Positions 36,327 to 44,395 of a DNA stretch of 62,906 nucleotides are shown piece by piece. The stretch comes from Paenibacillus tyrphae (GTDB lineage: Bacteria; Bacillota; Bacilli; Paenibacillales; NBRC-103111). Under the pieces are notes generated by a model. It was not told the DNA's origin. It searched no databases and was given only the letters and a program-made list of their open reading frames with translations. Each line of letters opens with the position of its first letter. The stretch's first letter is position 1. Both the position numbers and the translations under genes were made by a program. Location: contig NZ_BSDJ01000041.1 in NCBI RefSeq assembly GCF_027925525.1, positions 1 to 62,906 of the forward strand. The letters are read 5' to 3'.

Positions 36327-36573
36327 TGTTTGCCGTTTTTTCACCTGATTGGCGGGAAAGCCATGACTTTGTCACAACTCAGAGCGGGCCGGACTTTTTT
36401 TGTCGTATCTTTCGGGTGGCCCCGGCGAATCGACAGGTTGTAACGTAAAGGACAAAGGTCCGCTGCGAACAAGTCCCGAACATAAAGTGAAGAGTATGAA
36501 ACCGCACTATTTTGATAGCGCTTTCATTTTCTGTTAACCTGCTGATTCAGGGCGATTCGCGTTGGCAACTCAT

Positions 36574-36641
36574 TTTGTCGGAAAAAACTTTGGACCAGCC
36601 CCCGCATTCTGACAAACTTTCCGATGGACAGCTTATATACT
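36574..36641 (+). promoter_or_regulatory. spoIIE promoter with Spo0A boxes
   Basis: Two 0A-type boxes, TTTGTCGGAA (36574-36583) and inverted TTCTGACAAA (36607-36616, TTTGTCAGAA on the other strand), flank a -35-like CTGACA (36609-36614) that is 21 bp from TATACT (36636-36641). The 21-bp spacing is the hallmark of Spo0A-activated sigma-A promoters such as B. subtilis spoIIE. Confidence 0.75.
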
Positions 36642-36678
36642 AAGACCACTAATAGTCTATGGGTGGTGTGATGAAAAT

Positions 36679-39174
36679 ATGCAAAAACGTCAAAGTATGA
36701 ATGCAATGGGAACGGCAGCGTCGGGATGGGTACTTCGGATCAAGCAAGGCATTATTGCGTTGGTCGTGAAAAACCGGTTGGTGCAGTGGTTCGTCGCCAA
36801 GAAGTGGTCGATATTGCTGCTGCTGATGGCGTTTTTGCTGGGCCGGGCGATGATCCTCGATCAGCTCGCGCCGTTCGCGGTCGCCTTTTTCGCGGTCATG
36901 TATTTTTTGCGGCGGGAGCTGCTCTATTGGTCCGGCGTATTTCTGGCTGCGGGCGGTCTGTTCTCCATCGATCCGAAGCATACGGGATACCTGGCCGTGC
37001 AGATGCTGGTCTTCCTGTTGATCCAGAAAGGCGTAGAGCGGTTCGAGCGGTCCGACATCTCGTATGCCCCGGGAATCGTGTTCGCCGCCACGTTTTTCGT
37101 TCAGCTGTTCTCCCATTTGGCCTCTGCGGAACTGAGCTGGTACACGCTGATGATGACGGGCATCGAATCGACGCTTAGTCTCATTCTGACGCATATATTC
37201 CTGCAAGCGATTCCTGTGTTTACCTTAACCCGTAAAAACTACAATTTAAAAAACGAAGAAGTCATCTGTCTGATCATTCTGCTTGCTTCGGTGATGACGG
37301 GGACTGTGGGCTGGCTCATCGGGCCGATTACGCTGGAGCATGTGATGTCGCGGTACTTGATCCTATTGTTTGCGCTCGTTGGGGGAGCGCCGCTTGGAGC
37401 TTCCGTGGGGGTCATCTCCGGGCTCATTCTAAGCCTCGCGAATGCAAGCGCCATTTATCAGATGAGCTTGCTGGCGTTTGCGGGGATGCTTGCCGGGCTG
37501 CTGCGCGAAGGCAGCAAAATGGCGGTAGCGCTCGGCATGCTGATCGGTTCTTCCATTCTTTCCTTTTATTTAGGAAACTCGTCGGAGGTGATTCATTCCA
37601 CCTGGGAGTCGGTGGTGGCAGTCTCGCTGTTCCTGATGACGCCGAAAGGAGTCATTCAGATGCTGGCCAAATATGTACCGGGAACGCAGGAAAATCTGAA
37701 ATCGCAGCATGACTACGCCAAGCGGGTGCGGGATGTGACCGCGAGCCGCGTCGAGCAATTTTCCGAGGTGTTCAAGCAGCTCTCCCGCAGCTTCAAGCAG
37801 GTGACCGTCGATGCGCAGCCGGCGCGCAAGGAGGAGGAGATCGGCCATTTCATGAATTCGGTGGCGGAGAAGTCATGCGCGAACTGTTGGAAGAAGAAGC
37901 AGTGCTGGGACGGCAAGTTTTATCAGACTTATAAATTTATGACCGATATGATGACGGAGGTGGAGCTTCGGGAAAATATGTCGCGCAAGGATGTCCGGCC
38001 GCAGTGGAAGAAGCAGTGCATTAAGCCGGATCAAGTATTGGAGGTGATGAAGCAGCAGTATCAATTGTACAAGCACGATCAGCATTGGAAGAAGCAGATC
38101 GTCGACAGCCGCCAGATCGTAGCGGATCAATTGTCCGGAGTATCGCAGGTGATGGAGGACCTGGCGAAAGAGATCAAACGGGAAGGACAAGAGCTCTTCA
38201 TGCAGGAAGAGCAGATCCGCAGCGCGCTGGAGGAGCTGGGGCTCTCCATACATAGCATCGATGTCATCAGCTTGGACGAAGGCAATGTCGAGATCGAAAT
38301 CGTTCATCAATATACGAGAGGCTTTGACGAGTGCCGCAAAATCATCGCGCCGCTGCTCTCCGAGATTGTCGGGGAGAACATTGCCGTCAAGAACGAGCAG
38401 GCGATGGAGCGGAAAGAAGGCTACAGCACGGTGCTGTTCGGTTCGGCGAAGGAATACGAGGTGGAAACCGGGGTGGCCGGAGCGGCCAAAGGAGGCGATT
38501 TGCTGTCGGGCGACAGCTTCAGTACGGTGGAGCTCGGCAACGGCAAGTTTGCGGTCGCGCTGAGCGACGGCATGGGCAATGGCGAGCGGGCCCGGGCAGA
38601 GAGCAGCACGGCACTGTCGATTTTGCAGCAGCTGCTGCAATCCGGCATGGACGAGAAGCTGGCGATCAAATCCGTCAATTCGGTGCTGATGCTGCGCTCG
38701 TCGGACGAGATGTTTGCGACGGTCGATGTGGCGCTTGTCGACTTGTATAACGCGCAGACCACCTTTTTGAAGATCGGATCGACGCCAAGCTTTATCAAGA
38801 GAGGGGATGAGGTATTCCCGGTGACGGCCAACAATTTGCCCGTAGGGATCGTGCACGATATCGACGTCGATCTGGTTAGCGTGCCTTTGCGGCATGACGA
38901 TATTTTGATCATGATGACGGATGGGATTTACGACGCGCCGGGGCACGCGGTGAATAAGGAACTGTGGATGAAACGGATGATCAGCGAGATCGAGGCGGAC
39001 AGCCCGCAGGATTTTGCCGATATTTTATTGGAAAGGGTGGTGCGGTATCACCATGGGGACATTTATGACGACATGACGGTGGTCGTCGCGCGGATCTCGA
39101 AATTCCAGCCGGAGTGGGCAACGTTCCGTTGGCCCGGCATGCAGCGCGTCGACCGTCCAAAGACGGTCAGTTGA
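36679..39174 (+). CDS. spoIIE: Stage II sporulation protein E, PP2C phosphatase
   Basis: Septal phosphatase that dephosphorylates SpoIIAA and so activates sigma-F. The 831-residue protein has about ten membrane segments (residues 45-330), a central regulatory region, and a PP2C domain from about 590. Metal-binding Asp are seen in LSDGMGNG (Asp630) and MMTDGIYDAP (Asp748). ATG at 36679 follows GGGTGGTG. Confidence 0.96.
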   Translation: MQKRQSMNAMGTAASGWVLRIKQGIIALVVKNRLVQWFVAKKWSILLLLMAFLLGRAMILDQLAPFAVAFFAVMYFLRRELLYWSGVFLAAGGLFSIDPKHTGYLAVQMLVFLLIQKGVERFERSDISYAPGIVFAATFFVQLFSHLASAELSWYTLMMTGIESTLSLILTHIFLQAIPVFTLTRKNYNLKNEEVICLIILLASVMTGTVGWLIGPITLEHVMSRYLILLFALVGGAPLGASVGVISGLILSLANASAIYQMSLLAFAGMLAGLLREGSKMAVALGMLIGSSILSFYLGNSSEVIHSTWESVVAVSLFLMTPKGVIQMLAKYVPGTQENLKSQHDYAKRVRDVTASRVEQFSEVFKQLSRSFKQVTVDAQPARKEEEIGHFMNSVAEKSCANCWKKKQCWDGKFYQTYKFMTDMMTEVELRENMSRKDVRPQWKKQCIKPDQVLEVMKQQYQLYKHDQHWKKQIVDSRQIVADQLSGVSQVMEDLAKEIKREGQELFMQEEQIRSALEELGLSIHSIDVISLDEGNVEIEIVHQYTRGFDECRKIIAPLLSEIVGENIAVKNEQAMERKEGYSTVLFGSAKEYEVETGVAGAAKGGDLLSGDSFSTVELGNGKFAVALSDGMGNGERARAESSTALSILQQLLQSGMDEKLAIKSVNSVLMLRSSDEMFATVDVALVDLYNAQTTFLKIGSTPSFIKRGDEVFPVTANNLPVGIVHDIDVDLVSVPLRHDDILIMMTDGIYDAPGHAVNKELWMKRMISEIEADSPQDFADILLERVVRYHHGDIYDDMTVVVARISKFQPEWATFRWPGMQRVDRPKTVS

Positions 39175-39194
39175 AATAAAGGCTAACCAAACCA

Positions 39195-39224
39195 AAAAAC
39201 GTCCTATGTTTTGAGGACGTTTTT
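39195..39224. terminator. Bidirectional terminator between spoIIE and the VanZ-like gene
   Basis: AAAAACGTCCT (39195-39205) pairs perfectly with AGGACGTTTTT (39214-39224), with T-rich flanks on each strand. Confidence 0.85.
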
Positions 39225-39255
39225 AGTTTGTTAAACCTAGTATTATTTTACCATA

Positions 39256-39867
39256 TCAGGATTTAAAAACTTTTTGATAAAATGAGTTTTTTACGTCAAA
39301 GCGCTTTAACAGAGTTAAAAAGGCATAACCAAGTATAACGCCTATAGTATTTAAAATAATATCATCTACATCCAAGCTTCGATAAAAGAACCCAATTCCA
39401 ACGCCAATAATTAACTGAGATAATTCAATACATAATCCGAAAAGAATACCAGAGATTATTATTCTAATTGAAGATTTAATCTGTTGAAATAGTAGTGGCG
39501 CATAAAATCCAAATGGAGCACACATGAGAATGTTTCCAGCGATTTGTTTAACAGCTACGAAAGGAGATACAGAGTTTTGCATAATATCAATAATACTTTT
39601 AAAAGGTATAAAATTCATATTAGGTTCTATATTGCCCCGTTTGAGGCCTAACAATAGGTTGGATTGCACAGGAATTGGAAAGAGTGTTATTGAAATAACA
39701 ACTAAAATGTGTAGATAAAAGAGTAACAATGTAAGATTTTTTATTACATTTTTTTTGGTTGAAATGTTATGTATGGCTGTGAGAATTACTGCAATTACAA
39801 GCGATACTCCAAGTGGCATTCCAGTTAAAATAAATATTACCTCCTTAAAATTGTGGATCAGTAACAA
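39256..39867 (-). CDS. VanZ-like family membrane protein
   Basis: A 203-residue reading with four to five hydrophobic segments and the VanZ hallmark region NFIPFKSI...AGNILMCAPFGFYAPLL...GLCIELSQLIIG...DVDDIILNTIGVILGY. VanZ homologues in low-level teicoplanin resistance or envelope roles are known; no van cluster is present here. Start is uncertain: TTG at 39867 gives this length, AAGGAGG occurs inside the frame, and the first ATG is at 39819. The gene is strikingly AT-rich and on the opposite strand, unlike its neighbours, suggesting transfer. Confidence 0.8.
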   Translation of the reverse strand: MLLIHNFKEVIFILTGMPLGVSLVIAVILTAIHNISTKKNVIKNLTLLLFYLHILVVISITLFPIPVQSNLLLGLKRGNIEPNMNFIPFKSIIDIMQNSVSPFVAVKQIAGNILMCAPFGFYAPLLFQQIKSSIRIIISGILFGLCIELSQLIIGVGIGFFYRSLDVDDIILNTIGVILGYAFLTLLKRFDVKNSFYQKVFKS

Positions 39868-40032
39868 ATCCTAGGAGTATTGTCCGAAAGCGGTCGTATC
39901 CGGAATATTATATCCTATATTGGTAACAAATGGAATGTGATTATGCAGGATTTTTATAAACCGATAGAGTTTGCTGGAAGGGTGTGGAATCCGGTACAAT
40001 AAGGTAAGTTGGATTCCGAAAGGAGCCTGGGG

Positions 40033-40443
40033 ATGGGAAGAACAAGCTCACCGGAGGATGCTAACCAGATTATTCAGACCGTTCTTGATTTGAATAACGA
40101 GGCGGTTGAGAAGTTTGGCATTCTGACGCTGGACTCGCGCAATGTTGTGGCAGGCATTCATGTCCTCGCCATCGGCACGTTGAATGCTGTGTTGATTCAT
40201 CCAAGGGAAGTTTTCAAAGCGGCTATCTTGAACAATGCAGCCAGCATCGTTCTATTCCATAACCACCCGTCCGGTGATCCGACACCAAGCGAGGAGGATA
40301 TCGAAATCACGCAGAGGATTGTCGAAGCTGGCCATCTGATGATGATCGAAGTGCTCGACCACATCATAACAGGCGATGGGAAGTATTGCAGCATGGCTGA
40401 GCAAGGATTGCTGAACAGGGGCCAGTCTGAACCCGAAAAATGA
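40033..40443 (+). CDS. RadC-type JAB-domain protein, lacking the N-terminal domain
   Basis: A 136-residue MPN/JAB domain only. The JAMM-type metal motif HNHPSGDPTPSEED (His76, His78, Asp82) is complete, preceded by LTLDSRNVVAGIHVLAIGTLNA. Full RadC proteins are about 225 residues with an N-terminal helix-hairpin-helix part, which is missing. ATG at 40033 is seven bases after AAAGGAG. Such short RadC proteins are common near mobile DNA; its role is unknown. Confidence 0.85.
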   Translation: MGRTSSPEDANQIIQTVLDLNNEAVEKFGILTLDSRNVVAGIHVLAIGTLNAVLIHPREVFKAAILNNAASIVLFHNHPSGDPTPSEEDIEITQRIVEAGHLMMIEVLDHIITGDGKYCSMAEQGLLNRGQSEPEK

Positions 40444-40483
40444 ATCCGATCCGCTTACTCCTTAAGCGGGGGCGGATTTTTTT
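40443..40483 (+). terminator. Terminator after the RadC-like gene
   Basis: AATCCG..CCGCTT (40443-40456) pairs with AAGCGG...CGGATT (40463-40478), then T5. Confidence 0.8.
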
Positions 40484-40577
40484 GTTTCCGCATTGTTCGA
40501 AATGTCACACTGGAGGGCAAGTTTAGAATTCTCCCAACTGGAAAAACTGGGTAATAGATAGATGGGAGGATGAACAG

Positions 40578-41357
40578 ATGAAGCAGATCATACTTATAAC
40601 CGACGGCTGCTCCAATGTCGGAGTCAGCCCAGTCGTTGCGGCGGCGGAAGCGAAAGCGAAAGGAATTATCGTTCATGTTATCGGGGTGCTGGATGCCGGC
40701 GAGATCGGCGAACTGGGCGCTTCCGAGATCGACGAGATTGCCGCAGCGGGTGGCGGGATGAGCCGGGCCGTACAGCCGTCGCAGCTTTCGCAGACGATGC
40801 AGATGATGACGCGCAAAACGGTCGTCCAGACGATTCAGCAGGTGGTCGGACAAGAGCTACGTAGCATCCTGGGCCAAACGACGAAGCTGGAGGCTTTGCC
40901 GCCGGAGCAGCGGTCCGAAGTGGTGCGGGTCATTGACGATTTGACGGAAACGGCGGATTTGAAGGTCGCTTTGCTGATCGACGCCAGTGCCAGCATGAAG
41001 CCAAAGCTGGCGGCCGTCAAGGAAGCGATCTACGATCTGCAGCTCAGTCTGCAATCGCGGATAGGTGAGAGCCTGCTGTCCGTCTTTCATTTTCCGGGCA
41101 ACGTATCGGGCGATCAGGAGGTCGAGATGGACTTCGGCTGGACCCGCGACCTTGCAAATTTGAACCGGTTGTTTTATAAATTAAACATGAAGGGTACGAC
41201 GCCGACAGGACCGGCGCTGCTCAAAGTCGTTGAATTTATGAACGGCGCGGCCGATGATACATATAGAAGCAAGCATAGTGCAGCGGGGGATCGGCAGACG
41301 GCCGACAGCCGCATGAGATCAAGCGAGGATGGGATATTCGGTGACTACGTCGTTTAG
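40578..41357 (+). CDS. yabS: YabS-like VWA-domain protein
   Basis: A 259-residue protein. The N-terminal part starts IILITDGCSNVG, and a von Willebrand A-like domain begins at VALLIDASASMKPKL (around residue 130) with the metal-site DxSxS motif. YabS is paired with the YabT kinase in spore formers; function unknown. ATG at 40578 after GGGAGG. The end overlaps yabT. Confidence 0.88.
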   Translation: MKQIILITDGCSNVGVSPVVAAAEAKAKGIIVHVIGVLDAGEIGELGASEIDEIAAAGGGMSRAVQPSQLSQTMQMMTRKTVVQTIQQVVGQELRSILGQTTKLEALPPEQRSEVVRVIDDLTETADLKVALLIDASASMKPKLAAVKEAIYDLQLSLQSRIGESLLSVFHFPGNVSGDQEVEMDFGWTRDLANLNRLFYKLNMKGTTPTGPALLKVVEFMNGAADDTYRSKHSAAGDRQTADSRMRSSEDGIFGDYVV

Positions 41358-42252
41358 GCCCGCTTTTCCGGTGGGAACCCTCGTAAACGGCAAATGGAAT
41401 CATAACGCATACCGTGTGGAGCGGCTGCTTGGCGAAGGAGCCAATGGCAAAGTATATCTGGTTTCCCGGGGGAAGCGGTATTACGCTCTTAAGGTCGGTT
41501 TCGACGCCGTGGATCATCAGTCCGAGGTTAATGCGCTGAAGGCGTTGTCCCAATCGTCCACATCGTTTCAGCAGACGTTGATTGATGTCGACGATTTTTC
41601 ATGGGAAGGCACGGATTATCCTTTTTGCGTCACAAAGTATATCAAAGGAAAGTCCTTGACGGAATACATGAAGCAGTATGGCAGCGATTGGATTCATCTC
41701 ATCGGCTTGAACCTGCTGCGGAAGCTGTCCGAGCTGCATGCGAGCGGCTTCGTCTTCGGCGACTTGAAAGCGGAGAATATGATCATATCGGGCTACGGCG
41801 ACGTTGCCTTGATCGATTTCGGCGGCGTAACGGCCAAAGGGCGTGCGGTGAAGCAGTTTACCGAGGTGTACGACCGCGGCTTCTGGAACGCCGGCACGCG
41901 GATGGCGGACGATGCGTACGATCTGTTCTCTTTCGCCGTGCTGGTGCTGAGCGTGACGGACCGGGAACGCCGGTTTCATTCCGTGAATTCGCTGCTGCCG
42001 CAGAACCGCAACGTCGAGTTGCTGCTCGATATGCTGAAGGGCAATGCGCTGCTCGCGCCGTCGGCTCCAGTGCTGCGCAAAGCGCTGACGGGCCGCTACA
42101 CGAGCTCCAAGCAAGCGCTGGCCGACTGGCGCGCCCGCGGCTCGGCTTACCGTCCCGTGCGCAAGAAGCCGGTCAAAGGGGGCTGGATCAAGCTGTGCTT
42201 CGCCGCTTCCTTGCTGATGTTCGGGGCGGCCATTTATTTCGTATTGCAATAA
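41341..42252 (+). CDS. yabT: Serine/threonine protein kinase YabT (Hanks type)
   Basis: A 303-residue kinase with a C-terminal membrane anchor (CFAASLLMFGAAIYFVLQ). Kinase features: Gly-rich loop LLGEGANGKVYLV, the ATP Lys in YYALKV, catalytic loop VFGDLKAENMII (HRD is FGD, as in B. subtilis YabT) and LIDFGG. GTG at 41341 is preferred because GAGG lies right before the alternative ATG at 41329. B. subtilis YabT is DNA-activated and phosphorylates RecA during sporulation. Confidence 0.9.
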   Translation: MTTSFRPAFPVGTLVNGKWNHNAYRVERLLGEGANGKVYLVSRGKRYYALKVGFDAVDHQSEVNALKALSQSSTSFQQTLIDVDDFSWEGTDYPFCVTKYIKGKSLTEYMKQYGSDWIHLIGLNLLRKLSELHASGFVFGDLKAENMIISGYGDVALIDFGGVTAKGRAVKQFTEVYDRGFWNAGTRMADDAYDLFSFAVLVLSVTDRERRFHSVNSLLPQNRNVELLLDMLKGNALLAPSAPVLRKALTGRYTSSKQALADWRARGSAYRPVRKKPVKGGWIKLCFAASLLMFGAAIYFVLQ

Positions 42253-42336
42253 AATGCAGACAAAGGCAATTCAAGACGGCCCGGATCGGGTAATAGTTCA
42301 AACGGGAAGGTTCGTCAGACGAAAGGTTGTTCATTC

Positions 42337-43770
42337 ATGGAGACGGCGGAAACATTATCCGTGCAAGTGGAACGGTTCATACAAGATGAAGCGTTGATCG
42401 AACCGGGGGACGGCGTGGTCGTGGCGGTATCGGGCGGACCCGATTCCGTCGGGCTGCTGCACCTCCTTTTTGCGTTATCCGGCCCTTATCGTCTACGGCT
42501 CACCGTCGCTCACGTGAATCACGGCTTCCGGGGCGCGGAATCGGACCGGGAGGCGGAGCTTGTGAAGTCGCTCGCCGAGCGCTGGGGCCTTCCTGTGGAA
42601 GCGACCTTCATCGACATGCCCCGTATTATAGAAGAAACGGGGCAGAATCCCCAAGCCGCCGCCCGGGACAAGCGGTACGAGTTTTTGTTCGACGTAGCGA
42701 GGCGAACGAGTTCCCGCCGGATCGCGCTCGCCCACCATGCGGACGATCAGGCGGAGACGGTGATGATGCGGCTGCTGCGCGGAACGGGGCCTTCGGGATT
42801 GTCCGGCATCCCGGTACGTAGAATGGCAGAAAATGGTTTGGAACTCATACGCCCCTTGCTGCGTATATACAAAGCGGATATTATCCGGTACTGCGAAGCG
42901 GAAGGGCTGCCGTATTGTACGGACAGCAGCAATTTGGAGAGGAAGTACGTTCGCAATCAGGTGCGGATGGACGTGCTCCCCTTTCTATCCCGTTACAACG
43001 AACAGCTGCCCGCGGCGTTGAACCGGCTGGCGGAGACGATGGCCGGAGAAGACGATTTTATGGACCAGGAAGTCCAACGGATCTGCGAGCAGCACGTGAC
43101 CCGAAAAAACGCCTGTTACAGCTTTTCTGCAAAATGGTTTACGGGGGTACATGTTGCTTTACAAAGGCGGTTGATTAAACTAATATTAAATTATCTTGCT
43201 TCCGACCCGGATTCCATGGATTTCCTGAAAGTCGAACAATTTCGGACGGCTGTTCTGCGTGAACGACCGTCCAATTTTCGATTGGAAATCGGGCAGAACA
43301 TCGCGCTCAGCAGGGAATATGATCGTATTGCGGTTCATACTATGGTGTTACGACCTCTCCCTTACGCGTACATACTGCGCGAAGGCCAGACGGAGCTTGC
43401 GATTCCCGAGACGGGAGTCCGTCTCACGCTCCGCTCCTTGGACAGCGAAGAGGGGCGCCCCGAATGTACCGATGCCTGGACCGCCTGTTTTGATACAGAG
43501 GAACTTGCCATGCCTCTCACGGTCCGAAGCCGCCTTCCGGGAGACCGGATGAAGCCGCTCGGACTAAACGGGACGAAAAAGGTAAAAGATATGTTCATCG
43601 ATGCGAAAGTGCCTCCTACCTTGCGCGAGACGATTCCGATCCTTGCGGACGCCGGCGGCAGCGTGCTTTGGGTACCGGGCGTTCGGCGGTCTTCAGCCGC
43701 TGCGATAACCGGTCGGACGAAGCGAATGCTACATATTCAAGTGGATATTCATGGCAAAGATTTTTATTAA
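42337..43770 (+). CDS. tilS: tRNA(Ile)-lysidine synthase TilS
   Basis: Converts C34 of tRNA-Ile(CAU) to lysidine with ATP. The 477-residue enzyme has the PP-loop VAVSGGPDSVGLLHL (residues 29-43), ALAHHADDQAETVMMRLLRGTG and C-terminal tRNA-recognition domains. ATG at 42337; AAAGG upstream. It precedes hprT as in many Firmicutes. Confidence 0.96.
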   Translation: METAETLSVQVERFIQDEALIEPGDGVVVAVSGGPDSVGLLHLLFALSGPYRLRLTVAHVNHGFRGAESDREAELVKSLAERWGLPVEATFIDMPRIIEETGQNPQAAARDKRYEFLFDVARRTSSRRIALAHHADDQAETVMMRLLRGTGPSGLSGIPVRRMAENGLELIRPLLRIYKADIIRYCEAEGLPYCTDSSNLERKYVRNQVRMDVLPFLSRYNEQLPAALNRLAETMAGEDDFMDQEVQRICEQHVTRKNACYSFSAKWFTGVHVALQRRLIKLILNYLASDPDSMDFLKVEQFRTAVLRERPSNFRLEIGQNIALSREYDRIAVHTMVLRPLPYAYILREGQTELAIPETGVRLTLRSLDSEEGRPECTDAWTACFDTEELAMPLTVRSRLPGDRMKPLGLNGTKKVKDMFIDAKVPPTLRETIPILADAGGSVLWVPGVRRSSAAAITGRTKRMLHIQVDIHGKDFY

Positions 43771-43785
43771 GTGGGAGGACCTCTC

Positions 43786-44325
43786 TTGCAAAACGACATT
43801 CAAGAAGTACTGTACAGCGAGCAGCAAATTCAAGACAAAATCAAAGAAATGGGCGAGCAGATCAGCCGCGATTTCGAAGGACGCAACCCGTTGGTCATCT
43901 GCGTACTGAAGGGCGCGTTCATCTTTATGGCCGATTTGGTCAAGCAGATCACGATTCCGCTTGAGCTCGATTTCATGGCTGTATCCAGCTATGGCGCATC
44001 GACGAAATCGTCGGGTGTGGTCAAAATCATTAAGGACCTCGATATTTCCGTGGAGGGCCGCCACATTCTGATCGTCGAGGACATTATCGACAGCGGCTTG
44101 ACGCTAAGCTATTTGATCGACGTGCTCGAACGCCGCAACGCCCTTTCCATTACCGTCGCCGCGTTGTTCGACAAGCCGGCGCGTAGATCGGCAGAGTTGG
44201 ACGCAGACTATAAAGGCTTCGTGATCCCGGACGCGTTCGTGGTGGGATACGGCTTGGACTACGCGGAGAAATACCGGAACCTGCCGTATGTCGGCGTGCT
44301 GAAGCCCGAAGTTTACTCCCAATAG
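43786..44325 (+). CDS. hprT: Hypoxanthine phosphoribosyltransferase
   Basis: Purine salvage enzyme of 179 residues. The PRPP loop is LIVEDIIDSGLTLSYLI (around 97-113). TTG at 43786 with GGGAGG seven bases upstream is chosen. It lies between tilS and ftsH, the conserved order in Bacillales. Confidence 0.96.
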   Translation: MQNDIQEVLYSEQQIQDKIKEMGEQISRDFEGRNPLVICVLKGAFIFMADLVKQITIPLELDFMAVSSYGASTKSSGVVKIIKDLDISVEGRHILIVEDIIDSGLTLSYLIDVLERRNALSITVAALFDKPARRSAELDADYKGFVIPDAFVVGYGLDYAEKYRNLPYVGVLKPEVYSQ

Positions 44326-44331
44326 CATTTC

Positions 44332-44361
44332 TTGAGATGCCAAGACTTGCTGTGGTACAAT
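44332..44361 (+). promoter_or_regulatory. Candidate sigma-A promoter for ftsH
   Basis: TTGAGA (44332-44337), 18 bp, TACAAT (44356-44361). Confidence 0.55.
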
Positions 44362-44395
44362 ATACAAAGTTGCCGTTGTTGAGAGGAGGTAGGGG

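Noticed and set aside
39860..39935. Repeated GTAACAAAT around the VanZ-like gene as possible target-site duplication
   Set aside because: The copies lie on the same side of the gene about 60 bases apart, so they do not bracket an insertion.
41761..41780. Loss of the HRD motif in the YabT kinase (FGD instead)
   Set aside because: B. subtilis YabT has the same FGDLK motif and is active, so this is a family trait rather than an inactivating change.
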